Shown: positions 6,678 to 15,274, counted from the stretch's first letter. The stretch: 64,000 nt of DNA from SZUA-35 sp964351995 (GCA_964351995.1 CAYGQE010000022.1:1-64000); one strand, 5' to 3'. Numbers and translations are program-made. Notes: generated by a model not told the origin, from the letters alone.

Positions 6678-7967
6678 ATGGTGTCTGCTGACCGTCCACC
6701 ATCTGTCGATGCGCTCGCCCGCTCCATCTCAGAGAGCGAGCTGCCTGCGCCACTTCGGGTGCAAGCCGCTCGCCGTGCGATTGCCATGGGCGACCCATCA
6801 GCGGTCCACGAGATTGCGAATGCCATGCAACGTGAACTCCTGACACCGGTGATCAACGCGACTGGCGTCTTGTTGCACACGAATCTCGGACGGGCACCGA
6901 TCGACCACGTCACTCAGGCAACGGCGCAGAACCTCGAACTCGACCTGGCCAGTGGCAAACGAGGCAGCCGCCAAGCCGGGGTCGGGGGCTTGCTGGCAAC
7001 CGCCTGCGGCGCCGAAGCCGCAATCGTGGTGAACAATTGCTCGGCCGGCCTCATGTTGGTGCTGTCGGCCTTGGCCACCGCCCGCTCCGTTGCGGTGAGT
7101 CGTGGCGAGTTGGTCGAGATCGGTGGAGGCTTCCGCGTGCCTGACGTGATGGCACAGTCCGGGGCCCATCTCGTCGAGGTTGGCACGACGAATCGCACTC
7201 GTCTTGCGGACTACGCCAACGCCGTCGAGCAACACGACCTGGCGCTCACGCTCCACGTGCATCAATCGAATTACAAGATCGTCGGTTTCACCGAGGCCGT
7301 CACCATCGCCGAACTCGCGTCGCTCGACGTTCCCGTGGTCGCCGACATTGGGTCCGGTCTACTCGATGCGGCTTGCCCCTGGCTCGACGGTCCGCCACCA
7401 ACCTGGCTGAACGATGAGCCAGCAGCGAAGCAGACACTCGCTGCCGGCGCGGATCTCGTTGTTTTCAGCGGGGACAAGCTGCTCGGCGGCCCACAGAGTG
7501 GCATCATCGCTGGCAACGCAGAGCTGGTGAAGAAGTGCGCCGCTCATCCGCTGGCTCGCGCCGTGCGACCGGGTGGTCTCGTCCTCGCTGCGCTGCAAGA
7601 AACAGCGCTGGCCTATCTCCGCCGAGATGGCGATGCCATCCCGTTCTGGCGGATGGCAGCGACCCCGATCGCCGAGCTCACCGCACGGGGCGAGGCCATC
7701 GCCACCGCCTGTGCAGCGAGCATCGACGTTGCCGTGGTCGACACTGAGGCCGTTCCCGGCGGCGGCACTTTGCCGACCGTCACGATGCCGAGCATCGGTG
7801 TGCGATTGGCCGGAGACCACCTCGATCGGCTCCGGGCGAGAAAGCTCCCGATCATCGGGCGAGTGATCGATGGCAACACCGTGCTCGACCTGCGATCGGT
7901 CCCTCCAGAACGCGACGCCAGCCTCATCGAGGCCCTCGCTGCGCTGACCCCGGCCAGTCCCGCGTGA
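6678..7967 (+). CDS. selA: L-seryl-tRNA(Sec) selenium transferase
   Basis: SelA is the PLP enzyme that converts Ser-tRNA(Sec) to selenocysteinyl-tRNA(Sec) using selenophosphate. The 429-residue product shows the hallmark TPVINATGVLLHTNLGRAP (about 56-74), VVNNCSAGLMLVLSALA, and FSGDKLLGGPQSG, where Lys267 is the expected PLP-binding lysine. RVIDGNTVLDLRSV lies near the C-terminus. It is slightly shorter than the Escherichia coli enzyme (463). The ATG at 6678 begins the first homologous sequence. The stop overlaps the selB start by 4 bp (GTGA). The 224 bp upstream hold no recognisable tRNA-Sec. Confidence 0.95.
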   Translation: MVSADRPPSVDALARSISESELPAPLRVQAARRAIAMGDPSAVHEIANAMQRELLTPVINATGVLLHTNLGRAPIDHVTQATAQNLELDLASGKRGSRQAGVGGLLATACGAEAAIVVNNCSAGLMLVLSALATARSVAVSRGELVEIGGGFRVPDVMAQSGAHLVEVGTTNRTRLADYANAVEQHDLALTLHVHQSNYKIVGFTEAVTIAELASLDVPVVADIGSGLLDAACPWLDGPPPTWLNDEPAAKQTLAAGADLVVFSGDKLLGGPQSGIIAGNAELVKKCAAHPLARAVRPGGLVLAALQETALAYLRRDGDAIPFWRMAATPIAELTARGEAIATACAASIDVAVVDTEAVPGGGTLPTVTMPSIGVRLAGDHLDRLRARKLPIIGRVIDGNTVLDLRSVPPERDASLIEALAALTPASPA

Positions 7968-9679
7968 CCGTCATCGCCACCGCCGGCCACGTCGATCACG
8001 GAAAGTCGACATTGGTTCGAGCCCTGACCGGCACCGACCCTGACCGGCTCGCCGAGGAAAAGGCTCGAGGACTCACGATCGACCTCGGATTCGCCAATCT
8101 GGCGTTACCATCCGGCGGCGAGCTGTCCTTCATCGACGTTCCCGGCCACATCCGGTTCCTCAGAAACATGCTCGCCGGTGTGGGCGCTGTCGAGGGTTGC
8201 CTCTTCGTGGTCGCTGCGACCGAGGGCTGGAAGCCGCAGTCAGAGGAGCATCTGCGCATTCTCGATCTCCTCGGTATCAAACATGGAGTGGTCGCGCTGA
8301 CCAAGGTCGACCAAGTCGACGACGATCTTCTCGAACTCGCTCAACTCGACGTCGCCGAACACGTCGAAGGCACATTTCTCGACAACGCACCGGTCATTCC
8401 GGTCGCCGCCACCGAGGGCATGGGGCTCGACGATCTCGCCACGGCACTCGATGCACTGGTCGATCGGATGGGCGAACCAGTTGATCACGGCCGCCCGCGC
8501 CTGTGGGTCGACAGAGCCTTTGCCCCGGCCGGTGCTGGCACCGTGGTGACCGGCACGCTCACCGGCGGGTCCATCGCCACCAACGACTCTCTCGCTGTCT
8601 TACCAGGTCGTGACGAGGCGCGGATCCGCGGGTTGCAGTCTCACCACCGAGACTCCAGCAGGGTCCCAGCGGGCAACCGAGTTGCGGTCAATCTCACCGG
8701 CGTGAGCCACCACGACCTCGGGCGGGGCTCAGTCCTGGTGAAAGCAGAGCAGTGGCATCAGACCCGAATGCTCGACGCCGAACTCCGAGTGCTCGACACG
8801 CTGGATCACGAGGTCAGCCGTCGCGGCGCATACGCCGTCTACTTCGGATCGGGTGAGTTCCCAGCGAAGGTCAGGGTGCTCGGGCCGTCCACATTGGCTC
8901 CCGGCGACATCGGCAACGTCCGCATCTACCTCGATCGACAACTTCCCCTGCTGCCAGGCGACCGCTTCATCCTCCGCGAGAGCGGCCGCGACGAAACCAT
9001 CGGTGGAGGGCAGGTTCTCGATGTCGAACCACGACTGCCGGCTTCTCGGGCCGCCCCCGATCGATCCATCGAGCGGCTGGTTGCCGAGCGAGGATGGGTC
9101 CGGGCCGAGCACTTGGCCCGCCTCGTCGGTCAGGAGGTCGAAGCAACCGTCGCCGGCTGGGTCGTCGCACCCGAGGAACTGGCCTCGATGCACAAACGCT
9201 TGTTGAGCCGCATCGAAGCGGCGGACGCACTCGGCCTCGATCTTGCGTCGCTCGATGAACAAGAGCGGGCAGCGATCGACACCGTCGATGGCATCGAGAT
9301 CTCCGCCGGTCGAGCCACGATCGGCATTCCGGATGACCCACTCGCCGAACATCCATGGTTGGCGCTGCTCGAAGCCGAACCGTTCAGTCCTCCGCCACCT
9401 GAAGGTGTCGAGCGTGCCGAGGTCAGAGAGCTGGTCAGACGAGGAACCGTCGTTGAGCAAGATGGTGTCTTCTTCGCTGCCAGCGCCGTCGACCAAGCGG
9501 CCCGACTGATGGCGGAACGACTCAGAACGACCGACGGCATCACGGTCGCCGACGCCAGAGACCTCCTGGGCACGTCACGCAAATTCGTTCTGCCGATGCT
9601 GAACTACTTCGATCGAAACGGCATCACGCGCCGGCGCGATGACCTTCGCATCGCGGGCCCGCGAATGCCAACGCCCTGA
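7964..9679 (+). CDS. selB: Selenocysteine-specific translation elongation factor
   Basis: SelB delivers Sec-tRNA(Sec) to UGA codons preceding a SECIS element. The 571-residue product begins with an EF-Tu-like GTPase: P-loop GHVDHGKSTLVRALTG (about 7-22), DVPGHIRFLRNML for the G3 motif, and TKVD for G4. Beta-barrel domains follow to about residue 340. The C-terminal part (about 350-571) should be winged-helix modules that bind mRNA; it is somewhat shorter than in Escherichia coli SelB (614). The start is GTG at 7964, overlapping selA. The pair implies that the organism makes selenoproteins, although selD and tRNA-Sec are not in this window. Confidence 0.95.
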   Translation: MTVIATAGHVDHGKSTLVRALTGTDPDRLAEEKARGLTIDLGFANLALPSGGELSFIDVPGHIRFLRNMLAGVGAVEGCLFVVAATEGWKPQSEEHLRILDLLGIKHGVVALTKVDQVDDDLLELAQLDVAEHVEGTFLDNAPVIPVAATEGMGLDDLATALDALVDRMGEPVDHGRPRLWVDRAFAPAGAGTVVTGTLTGGSIATNDSLAVLPGRDEARIRGLQSHHRDSSRVPAGNRVAVNLTGVSHHDLGRGSVLVKAEQWHQTRMLDAELRVLDTLDHEVSRRGAYAVYFGSGEFPAKVRVLGPSTLAPGDIGNVRIYLDRQLPLLPGDRFILRESGRDETIGGGQVLDVEPRLPASRAAPDRSIERLVAERGWVRAEHLARLVGQEVEATVAGWVVAPEELASMHKRLLSRIEAADALGLDLASLDEQERAAIDTVDGIEISAGRATIGIPDDPLAEHPWLALLEAEPFSPPPPEGVERAEVRELVRRGTVVEQDGVFFAASAVDQAARLMAERLRTTDGITVADARDLLGTSRKFVLPMLNYFDRNGITRRRDDLRIAGPRMPTP

Positions 9680-9721
9680 TCTGTCACGCCCCTTGCGCCG
9701 ATCGAGGGCTGACAACGAACG

Positions 9722-9749
9722 GGCCCTGCCACTGTTGAGCGGCGGGGCC
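9722..9749. terminator. Putative bidirectional hairpin between convergent selB and whiB
   Basis: GGCCCTGCC (9722-9730) pairs with GGCGGGGCC (9741-9749) with one G-U wobble across a ten-base loop. It sits between the selB stop and the whiB stop. There is no T tract, so intrinsic termination is uncertain. Confidence 0.5.
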
Positions 9750-9754
9750 GCTGG

Positions 9755-10015
9755 TCAGTTGCTGCGAGCTTGGAACTGCTCTCGGCGTTCAGCTTCGGTG
9801 CTGCCGCCCCAGATCCCGTGCTGTTCACGAATGCTGAGCGCGTAGTCGAGGCAGTTCATCCGCACGGAGCACTCTTCACAGATCTGCTTCGCTCGCGCTT
9901 CACGTTGCCGCTTCTCTGATCGCCGCTCCAGCCGGGGCGGCGGGAAGAAGATGATCTGATTCGGGCCGCGGCATGCAGCTCGTTGCTGCCAGTCTGCGAC
10001 TTCTTGCATGGTCAT
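9755..10015 (-). CDS. WhiB-family Fe-S transcriptional regulator
   Basis: This 86-residue actinobacterial regulator binds a redox- and nitric-oxide-sensitive [4Fe-4S] cluster. The four ligand cysteines are present as Cys15, Cys46, Cys49 and Cys55, with CEECSVRMNC in the middle. They are followed by the GIWGG turn (HGIWGGS) and a basic tail. ATG 10015 has AGGAAGG eight bases upstream. An nfeD-like gene and a pair of ArsA/Get3-like ATPase genes lie beside it. In Mycobacterium tuberculosis whiB4 (Rv3681c) adjoins Rv3679-Rv3680, so this may be the WhiB4-type member; that is inference from context. Confidence 0.93.
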   Translation of the reverse strand: MTMQEVADWQQRAACRGPNQIIFFPPPRLERRSEKRQREARAKQICEECSVRMNCLDYALSIREQHGIWGGSTEAERREQFQARSN

Positions 10016-10117
10016 GGAATCACGCCTTCCTGATTCGGAAGACCTACGTTCCCACGCTGTGACGGATCGCACAACCCCCAAAATTCTGACGATCCGCTGA
10101 ACCACAGCTCTCGATCG

Positions 10118-11437
10118 TCAGCGCTCTCGGTAATCCTTGGCGCCGCCATCTTCGGGCTCGACTTCGAGGATCAGCCGATCGATCCCGACCACGCGCACCC
10201 GATCGCCCTCGACCAACGGAGTGGCCCGGTTCGTGATGGCCTTCCATGGTGCGTCGTTGATCTGCACCATCCCCTCGGGGGACAGCTCCGTCATCGCGAT
10301 CCCCAAGGTGCCGATCATCCAGTTCCGACCAATCGTTGGCGTGGAGAACCTCGTGCGGACCATTGATGGCATGCCGCTGTAGGCATAAAGCGCAGCGCCG
10401 ATGATGCCGAACCCGATGGTCACCCATGACATGGCCAGCCCGTCGTAGAGGAAGAACGTGCCGGCGGTGAACAGCACCATTCCAGCCGCTGTGTACAAGC
10501 GGGGAATATTGGTCTGGATGTCGACGGCAAACGCCAAGATCCCCAAGACAAGCAGGATCAGACCAAACGGGCGAACCGGCAGCACTCCCATGCCATAGCT
10601 GCCCAAGGCGAAAAGCCCCGCAGCGATCACGCCGGCCACACCGACGCCAGCGGTGAAGAGCTCGAAGATCAACAGCATGAGTCCACCGGCGAAGAACAGG
10701 TAGGCGACCTCAGGGCTGGCCGCAGTGTGGAAGAGCTGACCGGAAAGTGTGAGCTGACGAAACTGGGCTTGGCCGAGTTGCGCTGGGTCCTCGACCGACG
10801 GGGTCGGGGCTTGGAAACCCTCGACGTTGCGAACGAACTCACGCAACACCGAGTTCGTCTCGATCGAACGTTCGAGTGCATCTTCATCACCGGGATTGCC
10901 GATCGCGTTGCCGGTGTCTGGCGAAATGCCCAGCTCGACGACCTCTCGAGCAGAGATCGCAGCGTTCTCGAGCCGCTCGGTGGCCGAGCCGAACGCAGGA
11001 CCGAACGCAGCAGCGGGAAGCCGAGCTGGGCCGGTGTCGCCGATTTGTGAGCCAGCGGCAACGCCGACGACGTCTACGACGCCAAGAATTTCGGCCGCTC
11101 CACCGAATGCAACGGCGCCGCTGGGGCCGACCCAGCCGAGCGTCTGGACCTCGGTGTCGCGCAGTCGTTCACCGAGCTCGATGAACCGGTCATTGTCGAT
11201 CACGCTGGCCTTCGAGTCGATCTGCAACAAGATGGCGAGTGCCCCATCGGCTTCAGCGGCATCGATCTCCTTGATCAAGAAGTCGAACACCACAGGATCG
11301 ATGAGGCCGGAAACTTCGAGAATACGGATCTGACCGCTGGCGTCTGACTGGTCTTGAGCAACCTCATCCGCTTGGGCGGCTGTGCCAGAGATCATCAGCA
11401 CGGCTCCGACCGCAGCCAACAAGGCCGCTATCCTCAT
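10118..11437 (-). CDS. NfeD-family protein with ClpP-class N-terminal domain
   Basis: This 439-residue protein has a signal peptide (about residues 1-22), an N-terminal ClpP/crotonase-like serine-protease domain (about 35-200), a cluster of four to five membrane helices (about 255-370), and a C-terminal OB-fold NfeD domain (about 375-430, including LVEGDRVRVVGIDRLILEV). Such proteins work with stomatin-type membrane proteins. The usual serine-containing AASAG stretch reads VAFGG here (in GPSGAVAFGGAAEIL), so the nucleophile may be lost and protease activity is doubtful. ATG 11437 lies only five bases from the divergent ATPase start at 11443. The signal peptide supports this start. Confidence 0.8.
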   Translation of the reverse strand: MRIAALLAAVGAVLMISGTAAQADEVAQDQSDASGQIRILEVSGLIDPVVFDFLIKEIDAAEADGALAILLQIDSKASVIDNDRFIELGERLRDTEVQTLGWVGPSGAVAFGGAAEILGVVDVVGVAAGSQIGDTGPARLPAAAFGPAFGSATERLENAAISAREVVELGISPDTGNAIGNPGDEDALERSIETNSVLREFVRNVEGFQAPTPSVEDPAQLGQAQFRQLTLSGQLFHTAASPEVAYLFFAGGLMLLIFELFTAGVGVAGVIAAGLFALGSYGMGVLPVRPFGLILLVLGILAFAVDIQTNIPRLYTAAGMVLFTAGTFFLYDGLAMSWVTIGFGIIGAALYAYSGMPSMVRTRFSTPTIGRNWMIGTLGIAMTELSPEGMVQINDAPWKAITNRATPLVEGDRVRVVGIDRLILEVEPEDGGAKDYRER

Positions 11438-11442
11438 GCGAA

Positions 11443-12381
11443 ATGACCGCCGTTGACTTCTTCTCAGCATCAAGAGTCCTGATCGTTGCGGGCAAAGGGG
11501 GCGTGGGCAAGACAACGGTAGGGGCAACCATCGGCATCGCGGCTGCTCGGGCGGGCCTTCGAACCCACATTGTCGAGCTGGAGGGTCGCAGCAACCTCGG
11601 CATCCCGTTCGGTGTCGATGTCCTGACTCATCGACCGGCCACGCTGATCGAACCCACATCGTCGACTGGCCGGCTCCGCGGCAGCCGTCTCACCCCAGAT
11701 CAAGCACTCGGTGACTACCTCGTGGATCATGGTCTCCGGATTGGTGGCCGCCTGGCGAAGTTCAGTGCCATCGAACTGATCACCACCACAGCGCCCGGCA
11801 TTCGCGACCTCCTCACGCTTGGCAAGATCCGGTCGCTCGAAGAGAGCGACGAAGACGACTTGATCGTCGTTGATGCCCCTGCAGCCGGCCATGCCATCTC
11901 GTTCCTGCGGGCGGCAGCTGGCATGGCGTCATCGGCGCCCAGCGGCCCCATCCGTGAACAGGCCGACCACGCTCTCGAGATGCTCGGCGACGAGGCCCGA
12001 TGCCGAGTCATGCTCGTCACGCTGCCGGAAGAAACCCCCGTTACCGAGATCATCGAGACTGCGTTCACGATCGAAGACGAGGTCGGCGTGCACCTCGCCC
12101 CTGTTGTCGTCAACAGCGTCTGGCCCGAAATCAGAGGCCTCGAAAAAGCTGCAGGCGAGACAGGCAAGCGAGAAAACGAAGCACGGGACAACCGGCGAAC
12201 TGCTGCCGCCTACCGACTCGCTCGCCAGCAGCAACAGCGCAGCGAGATCGATCGTTTGGCCGCCGGCCTTCCCCTACCTCAGGTCGAATTGCCGTTCGTC
12301 TTCACCACCGATCTCGGCCGATCAGACCTCGAAGTTCTTGCCGGGGCGTTCACCGAACAGGCGGGAGGGCTACGGCCATGA
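11443..12381 (+). CDS. ArsA/Get3-like ATPase, first of a pair
   Basis: This 312-residue SIMIBI-class ATPase has a deviant Walker A, AGKGGVGKTT (about residues 16-25), as in ArsA, Get3 and MinD. Switch-like sequence IVVDAPAAGHAISFLRAAAGM follows at about 145-165. It lacks any membrane segment. The stop overlaps the start of a second ATPase by 4 bp, so they are translated together and probably form a heterodimer. The matching pair in Mycobacterium tuberculosis is Rv3679/Rv3680, next to whiB4. The bound client or anion is unknown, and no arsenite-resistance genes are nearby, so arsenic transport is unlikely. Confidence 0.88.
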   Translation: MTAVDFFSASRVLIVAGKGGVGKTTVGATIGIAAARAGLRTHIVELEGRSNLGIPFGVDVLTHRPATLIEPTSSTGRLRGSRLTPDQALGDYLVDHGLRIGGRLAKFSAIELITTTAPGIRDLLTLGKIRSLEESDEDDLIVVDAPAAGHAISFLRAAAGMASSAPSGPIREQADHALEMLGDEARCRVMLVTLPEETPVTEIIETAFTIEDEVGVHLAPVVVNSVWPEIRGLEKAAGETGKRENEARDNRRTAAAYRLARQQQQRSEIDRLAAGLPLPQVELPFVFTTDLGRSDLEVLAGAFTEQAGGLRP

Positions 12382-13445
12382 CGAACCATCTCGCCATCCT
12401 CGATTCCAGCCCGGTCATCTTGTGCCTCGGCCCTGGCGGCGTCGGCAAGACCACGACCGCTGCAGCTCTTGCCATCGCAGCTGCAGAGGACGGCAAGCGA
12501 GCCGTCGTCCTCACGATCGACCCCGCTCGACGGCTCGCCGATGCCATGGGGCTGTCCGACGCCGGCGGTAAGAAGCTCGACAACGCAGCCAGGCAAGTCA
12601 TGGGCCCGTGGAAGGGCGAACTCTGGGCCTCGATGCTCGATCCAGGCGCCACGTTCGACGATCTCATTCGGGAACATTCCCAAACAAAGAAACAAGCCGA
12701 CCGCATCATCAACAACCGCCTCTACAGGAATCTCACCACGACGCTGTCAGGCACCAACGAGTACATGGCGGCCGAACGCCTGCGCAGCTTGCATCTCGAT
12801 GATCGATTTGACCTCGTCATCGTCGACACACCCCCGTCAAAACACGCCTTCGATTTCCTCGACAGCCCGGCCCGTCTCACGCGTTTCTTCGACCATCGGT
12901 TGTACAAGACGATCCTCGCTCCCAGGCGGGGGCTGCTGAAGGCCATGAACTCGGCGACATCGTTGATGATGAAGGCGCTCAGCCGCATCGTCGGGGCTGC
13001 CTTTGTCGAAGACGTGATCGACTTCTTCGATGCCTTCGAAGGCATCGATCGTGGTTTCTCCAAGCGCGCTGGCGAAGTCGCCGAGTTGCTGGTTCATGAA
13101 GAGACCGCCTACGTCGTGGTCAGTGCAGCACGACACGATCCGCTTCGAGAAGCCACATGGATCGGCGCCAATCTCCGGGAACGCAAGCGTCGCGTGTCGC
13201 TCCTGGTCGTCAACAGACTCACTCCAGACTTTGCTCCGCCAGGCGAAGAGTTCAAAACGCACGCCGCAGCGCAAGAGAACCTCCGCCAGCTCAACTCCCT
13301 TTCTTCCGCCGAGCGACACGCAGTGGCTGACCTTGCCGCCACGATCGGTGCCGATGCGACGGCCCTGGTGATCGAAGAACCCACCACGGTGTCGGATCTC
13401 GACGGTGTCACAAGCATTGCGAACCAGCTGCGCCAGGGCTCTTGA
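12378..13445 (+). CDS. ArsA/Get3-like ATPase, second of a pair
   Basis: This 355-residue partner ATPase has the deviant Walker A GPGGVGKTTTAAALA (about residues 18-32), LTIDPARRLADAMGL (the Switch I-type segment of Get3/ArsA), and LVIVDTPPSKHAFDFLDSP (Switch II-type). A hydrophobic and basic middle region (about 180-225, RLTRFFDHRLYKTIL onward) corresponds in position to the client-binding helices of Get3. ATG 12378 overlaps the previous stop (ATGA). A hypothetical gene follows 45 bp later on the same strand. Both active sites look intact, so an obligate or preferred heterodimer is likely. Confidence 0.9.
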   Translation: MTNHLAILDSSPVILCLGPGGVGKTTTAAALAIAAAEDGKRAVVLTIDPARRLADAMGLSDAGGKKLDNAARQVMGPWKGELWASMLDPGATFDDLIREHSQTKKQADRIINNRLYRNLTTTLSGTNEYMAAERLRSLHLDDRFDLVIVDTPPSKHAFDFLDSPARLTRFFDHRLYKTILAPRRGLLKAMNSATSLMMKALSRIVGAAFVEDVIDFFDAFEGIDRGFSKRAGEVAELLVHEETAYVVVSAARHDPLREATWIGANLRERKRRVSLLVVNRLTPDFAPPGEEFKTHAAAQENLRQLNSLSSAERHAVADLAATIGADATALVIEEPTTVSDLDGVTSIANQLRQGS

Positions 13446-13490
13446 CCCACTCGCCTCAAGCAGCCGACTCAAGACGCCGATGCCTCGTCC

Positions 13491-14210
13491 ATGTTTCGAC
13501 GACGTGCCAAACGAGCTTCCGCAGTTGTTTCGGTCGATCTCGCTCGCGCGGAGTCAACGAACTTCGACCCTGCGACGCCAATTCGAGCACTCGACGCCGA
13601 TCACGATGCCGGCTTGTCCAGAATCGAGGCTGAGTTCACGATCTCCGACGACGATTTGGCGCTGCTCGATCTCTCCTCGATCGCCTTCGAGCAACAGACC
13701 AGTCGTTTGTCAGCGATCGACGCGGTCATGGCTGAGAACCGGGCAGCGCTCACCGACTTCATGAGCCGCCTCAACAGCGCCTGGTCAGCGCACGCAGCAA
13801 CTGCTGTCGATCTGCAGCCGTACTACATGATCCCCGAACGCTGCTGGGAAGGCGATCACCAGCAAGTACTCGTCGAGGTCCTCGGTCTTGCTCCGGCGCA
13901 GCCGTGGAACGTCCTTCCGCTCGCCGGCGGGCCCGCCACCGAAGCGGCAACCGGCGTCGCCCGCCACCCTGGTGCGAGGGCGCTCGATCATCGGGCGATG
14001 GCCACCTCGCTCATTGCCGAGGCAGTGGACACGATGCACGAGACCTTTGAAAAGGCCACCTTTGCCACCGATGCCGTCGACACCGCTGCACTCGATGCCG
14101 CAAGAGCGCAAGCGGCGACCGAGATCAAGGGCGTCGCACGGAGAATCGCCGGAGCCACTGTGGGTGTCGAGACCGTCGTCCACGCAAGGGCCACGTTTTT
14201 CAACGATTGA
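13491..14210 (+). CDS. Hypothetical protein downstream of paired ArsA/Get3-like ATPases
   Basis: This is a 239-residue soluble protein of no family I recognise. It has a short basic start (MFRRRAKRA), an acidic middle, a helix-rich segment with possible coiled-coil character (about 60-100), a conserved-looking patch YYMIPERCWEGDHQQVLVEVLGL (about 107-129), and an Ala-rich helical C-terminus (about 165-235). It has no signal peptide or membrane helix. It begins 45 bp after the second ATPase and is probably in the same operon, so it may be an accessory or client protein of that complex. That link rests on position only. Confidence 0.6.
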   Translation: MFRRRAKRASAVVSVDLARAESTNFDPATPIRALDADHDAGLSRIEAEFTISDDDLALLDLSSIAFEQQTSRLSAIDAVMAENRAALTDFMSRLNSAWSAHAATAVDLQPYYMIPERCWEGDHQQVLVEVLGLAPAQPWNVLPLAGGPATEAATGVARHPGARALDHRAMATSLIAEAVDTMHETFEKATFATDAVDTAALDAARAQAATEIKGVARRIAGATVGVETVVHARATFFND

Positions 14211-14264
14211 GCTCTTCGCCCGCCGACTCACCGCCGAACACAACCGCCGGGGAGAAAGCGAGTG

Positions 14265-14618
14265 TCAGTCTGAGGAGGTCTGCTGCTCGTCGAGCGCGTC
14301 TTCGGCGTCTTCGAGGCTCTCGGTGACTGGAACAATGCGGTCGAACCCAGTGGTGTGCAACAGACGAAGCAGCGTTGGTCGGTCGCAACTGACCGCGACA
14401 GCGCCTTGCGCCTCACGCACCTTGCGGATGCCGCCGATGAGAGCGCCAAGCCCAGCCGAGTCCATGAATGGGACATCGGAGAGGTCGATGATCAGCCGCT
14501 CAGATGTCGCCAAGTTGGTCAGCGCTTCGCGAAATGCACCGACGGTGTAGGCGTCGATCTCACCCGACGGGCGACACAGGGTGTGGTTCTCGGCTTGTTC
14601 GATGTGGATCTCGAGCAC
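14265..14618 (-). CDS. STAS-domain anti-sigma factor antagonist
   Basis: This 117-residue single STAS-domain protein of the SpoIIAA/RsbV type is a partner-switching component that binds an anti-sigma kinase unless phosphorylated. The phospho-acceptor region reads DVPFMDSAGLGALIGGI (about 53-69), with the conserved Asp-Ser pair. I choose GTG 14618 because GAGGA lies seven bases upstream and the STAS fold (LEIHIEQAENHTL) starts there. No cognate kinase or sigma factor is adjacent. The next gene, on the other strand, is a receiver-domain protein. Confidence 0.88.
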   Translation of the reverse strand: MLEIHIEQAENHTLCRPSGEIDAYTVGAFREALTNLATSERLIIDLSDVPFMDSAGLGALIGGIRKVREAQGAVAVSCDRPTLLRLLHTTGFDRIVPVTESLEDAEDALDEQQTSSD

Positions 14619-14719
14619 GGGTGGTTCCTCACAGAACGCTGGGGTTCGAAGAGGCAATACTATCGCTTGTGGGTGACCCACGTTCCTCGGGGCGGGATCT
14701 GAGGGCTACGCTCCCCGAT

Positions 14720-15121
14720 GTGAACGGAATCCTCCTTGCCACCGACTCCGACGCCGTCTTCAACGAAGTCGACGCCGCACTGGCCAGCGACGACGTCAAC
14801 GTCTATCGCGTCCGAGCGGGTAGCCATGTGTTGCCTGCAATTCTGGAACTCGATCCAGCACTCGTGCTGCTCGATCTCCAGATCGGCAACATGGGCGGAG
14901 TGGCCACCTGCCTCGCCATCAAACAAGAAGCCGGCTTCGACCGGCTCGAGAACCGCCCTGTGGCGTTGCTGCTCGATCGAGCCGCCGACGTCTTCCTGGG
15001 CCACGATTCCGAAGCCGACGGCTGGCTGGTGAAGCCACTCGATCCACTGCGTCTCCGTCGGCTGGCAAAACAGCTCCTTGCAGGCGAAACCGTTTTCGAA
15101 GGCATCACGGCGCCCGCCTGA
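14720..15121 (+). CDS. Stand-alone response-regulator receiver-like protein
   Basis: This 133-residue CheY-like protein has an acidic start (LLATDSDAVFNEV), the phospho-acceptor strand ALVLLDLQIGNMGG (Asp about residue 51), and the conserved lysine in WLVKPLDPLRLRRL. The usual Thr/Ser of beta-4 is not obvious in VALLLDRAADVFLG, so signalling may differ from classical CheY. The start is GTG 14720; no better candidate is seen. It has no output domain and no adjacent kinase. A divergent STAS gene lies upstream and tRNA-Pro downstream. Confidence 0.75.
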   Translation: MNGILLATDSDAVFNEVDAALASDDVNVYRVRAGSHVLPAILELDPALVLLDLQIGNMGGVATCLAIKQEAGFDRLENRPVALLLDRAADVFLGHDSEADGWLVKPLDPLRLRRLAKQLLAGETVFEGITAPA

Positions 15122-15197
15122 TCGTCTCACCGACTGGTTTGCTCCGCTCCGTCGTTCCGCCGGACTCCTCGGATAGCCTCTCGGTTCGCAAGTCAAA

Positions 15198-15274
15198 CGG
15201 GTTGTGGCGCAGCTTGGTAGCGCGCCTCGTTCGGGACGAGGAGGTCGGGAGTTCAAATCTCCCCAACCCGACCA
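15198..15274 (+). tRNA. tRNA-Pro (anticodon CGG)
   Basis: The acceptor arms CGGGTTG and CAACCCG pair perfectly. A D-arm (GCGCAGCTTGGTAGCGC) is followed by an anticodon stem-loop CTCGTTCGGGACGAG with anticodon CGG, then a T-arm GGGAGTTCAAATCTCCC. A discriminator A and an encoded CCA end the gene. Confidence 0.97.

Noticed and set aside
11443..13445. Arsenite efflux operon
   Set aside because: The ATPases are ArsA-like, but no arsB, acr3, arsC, arsR or arsD gene is adjacent, and the whiB neighbourhood matches the mycobacterial Get3-like pair instead.
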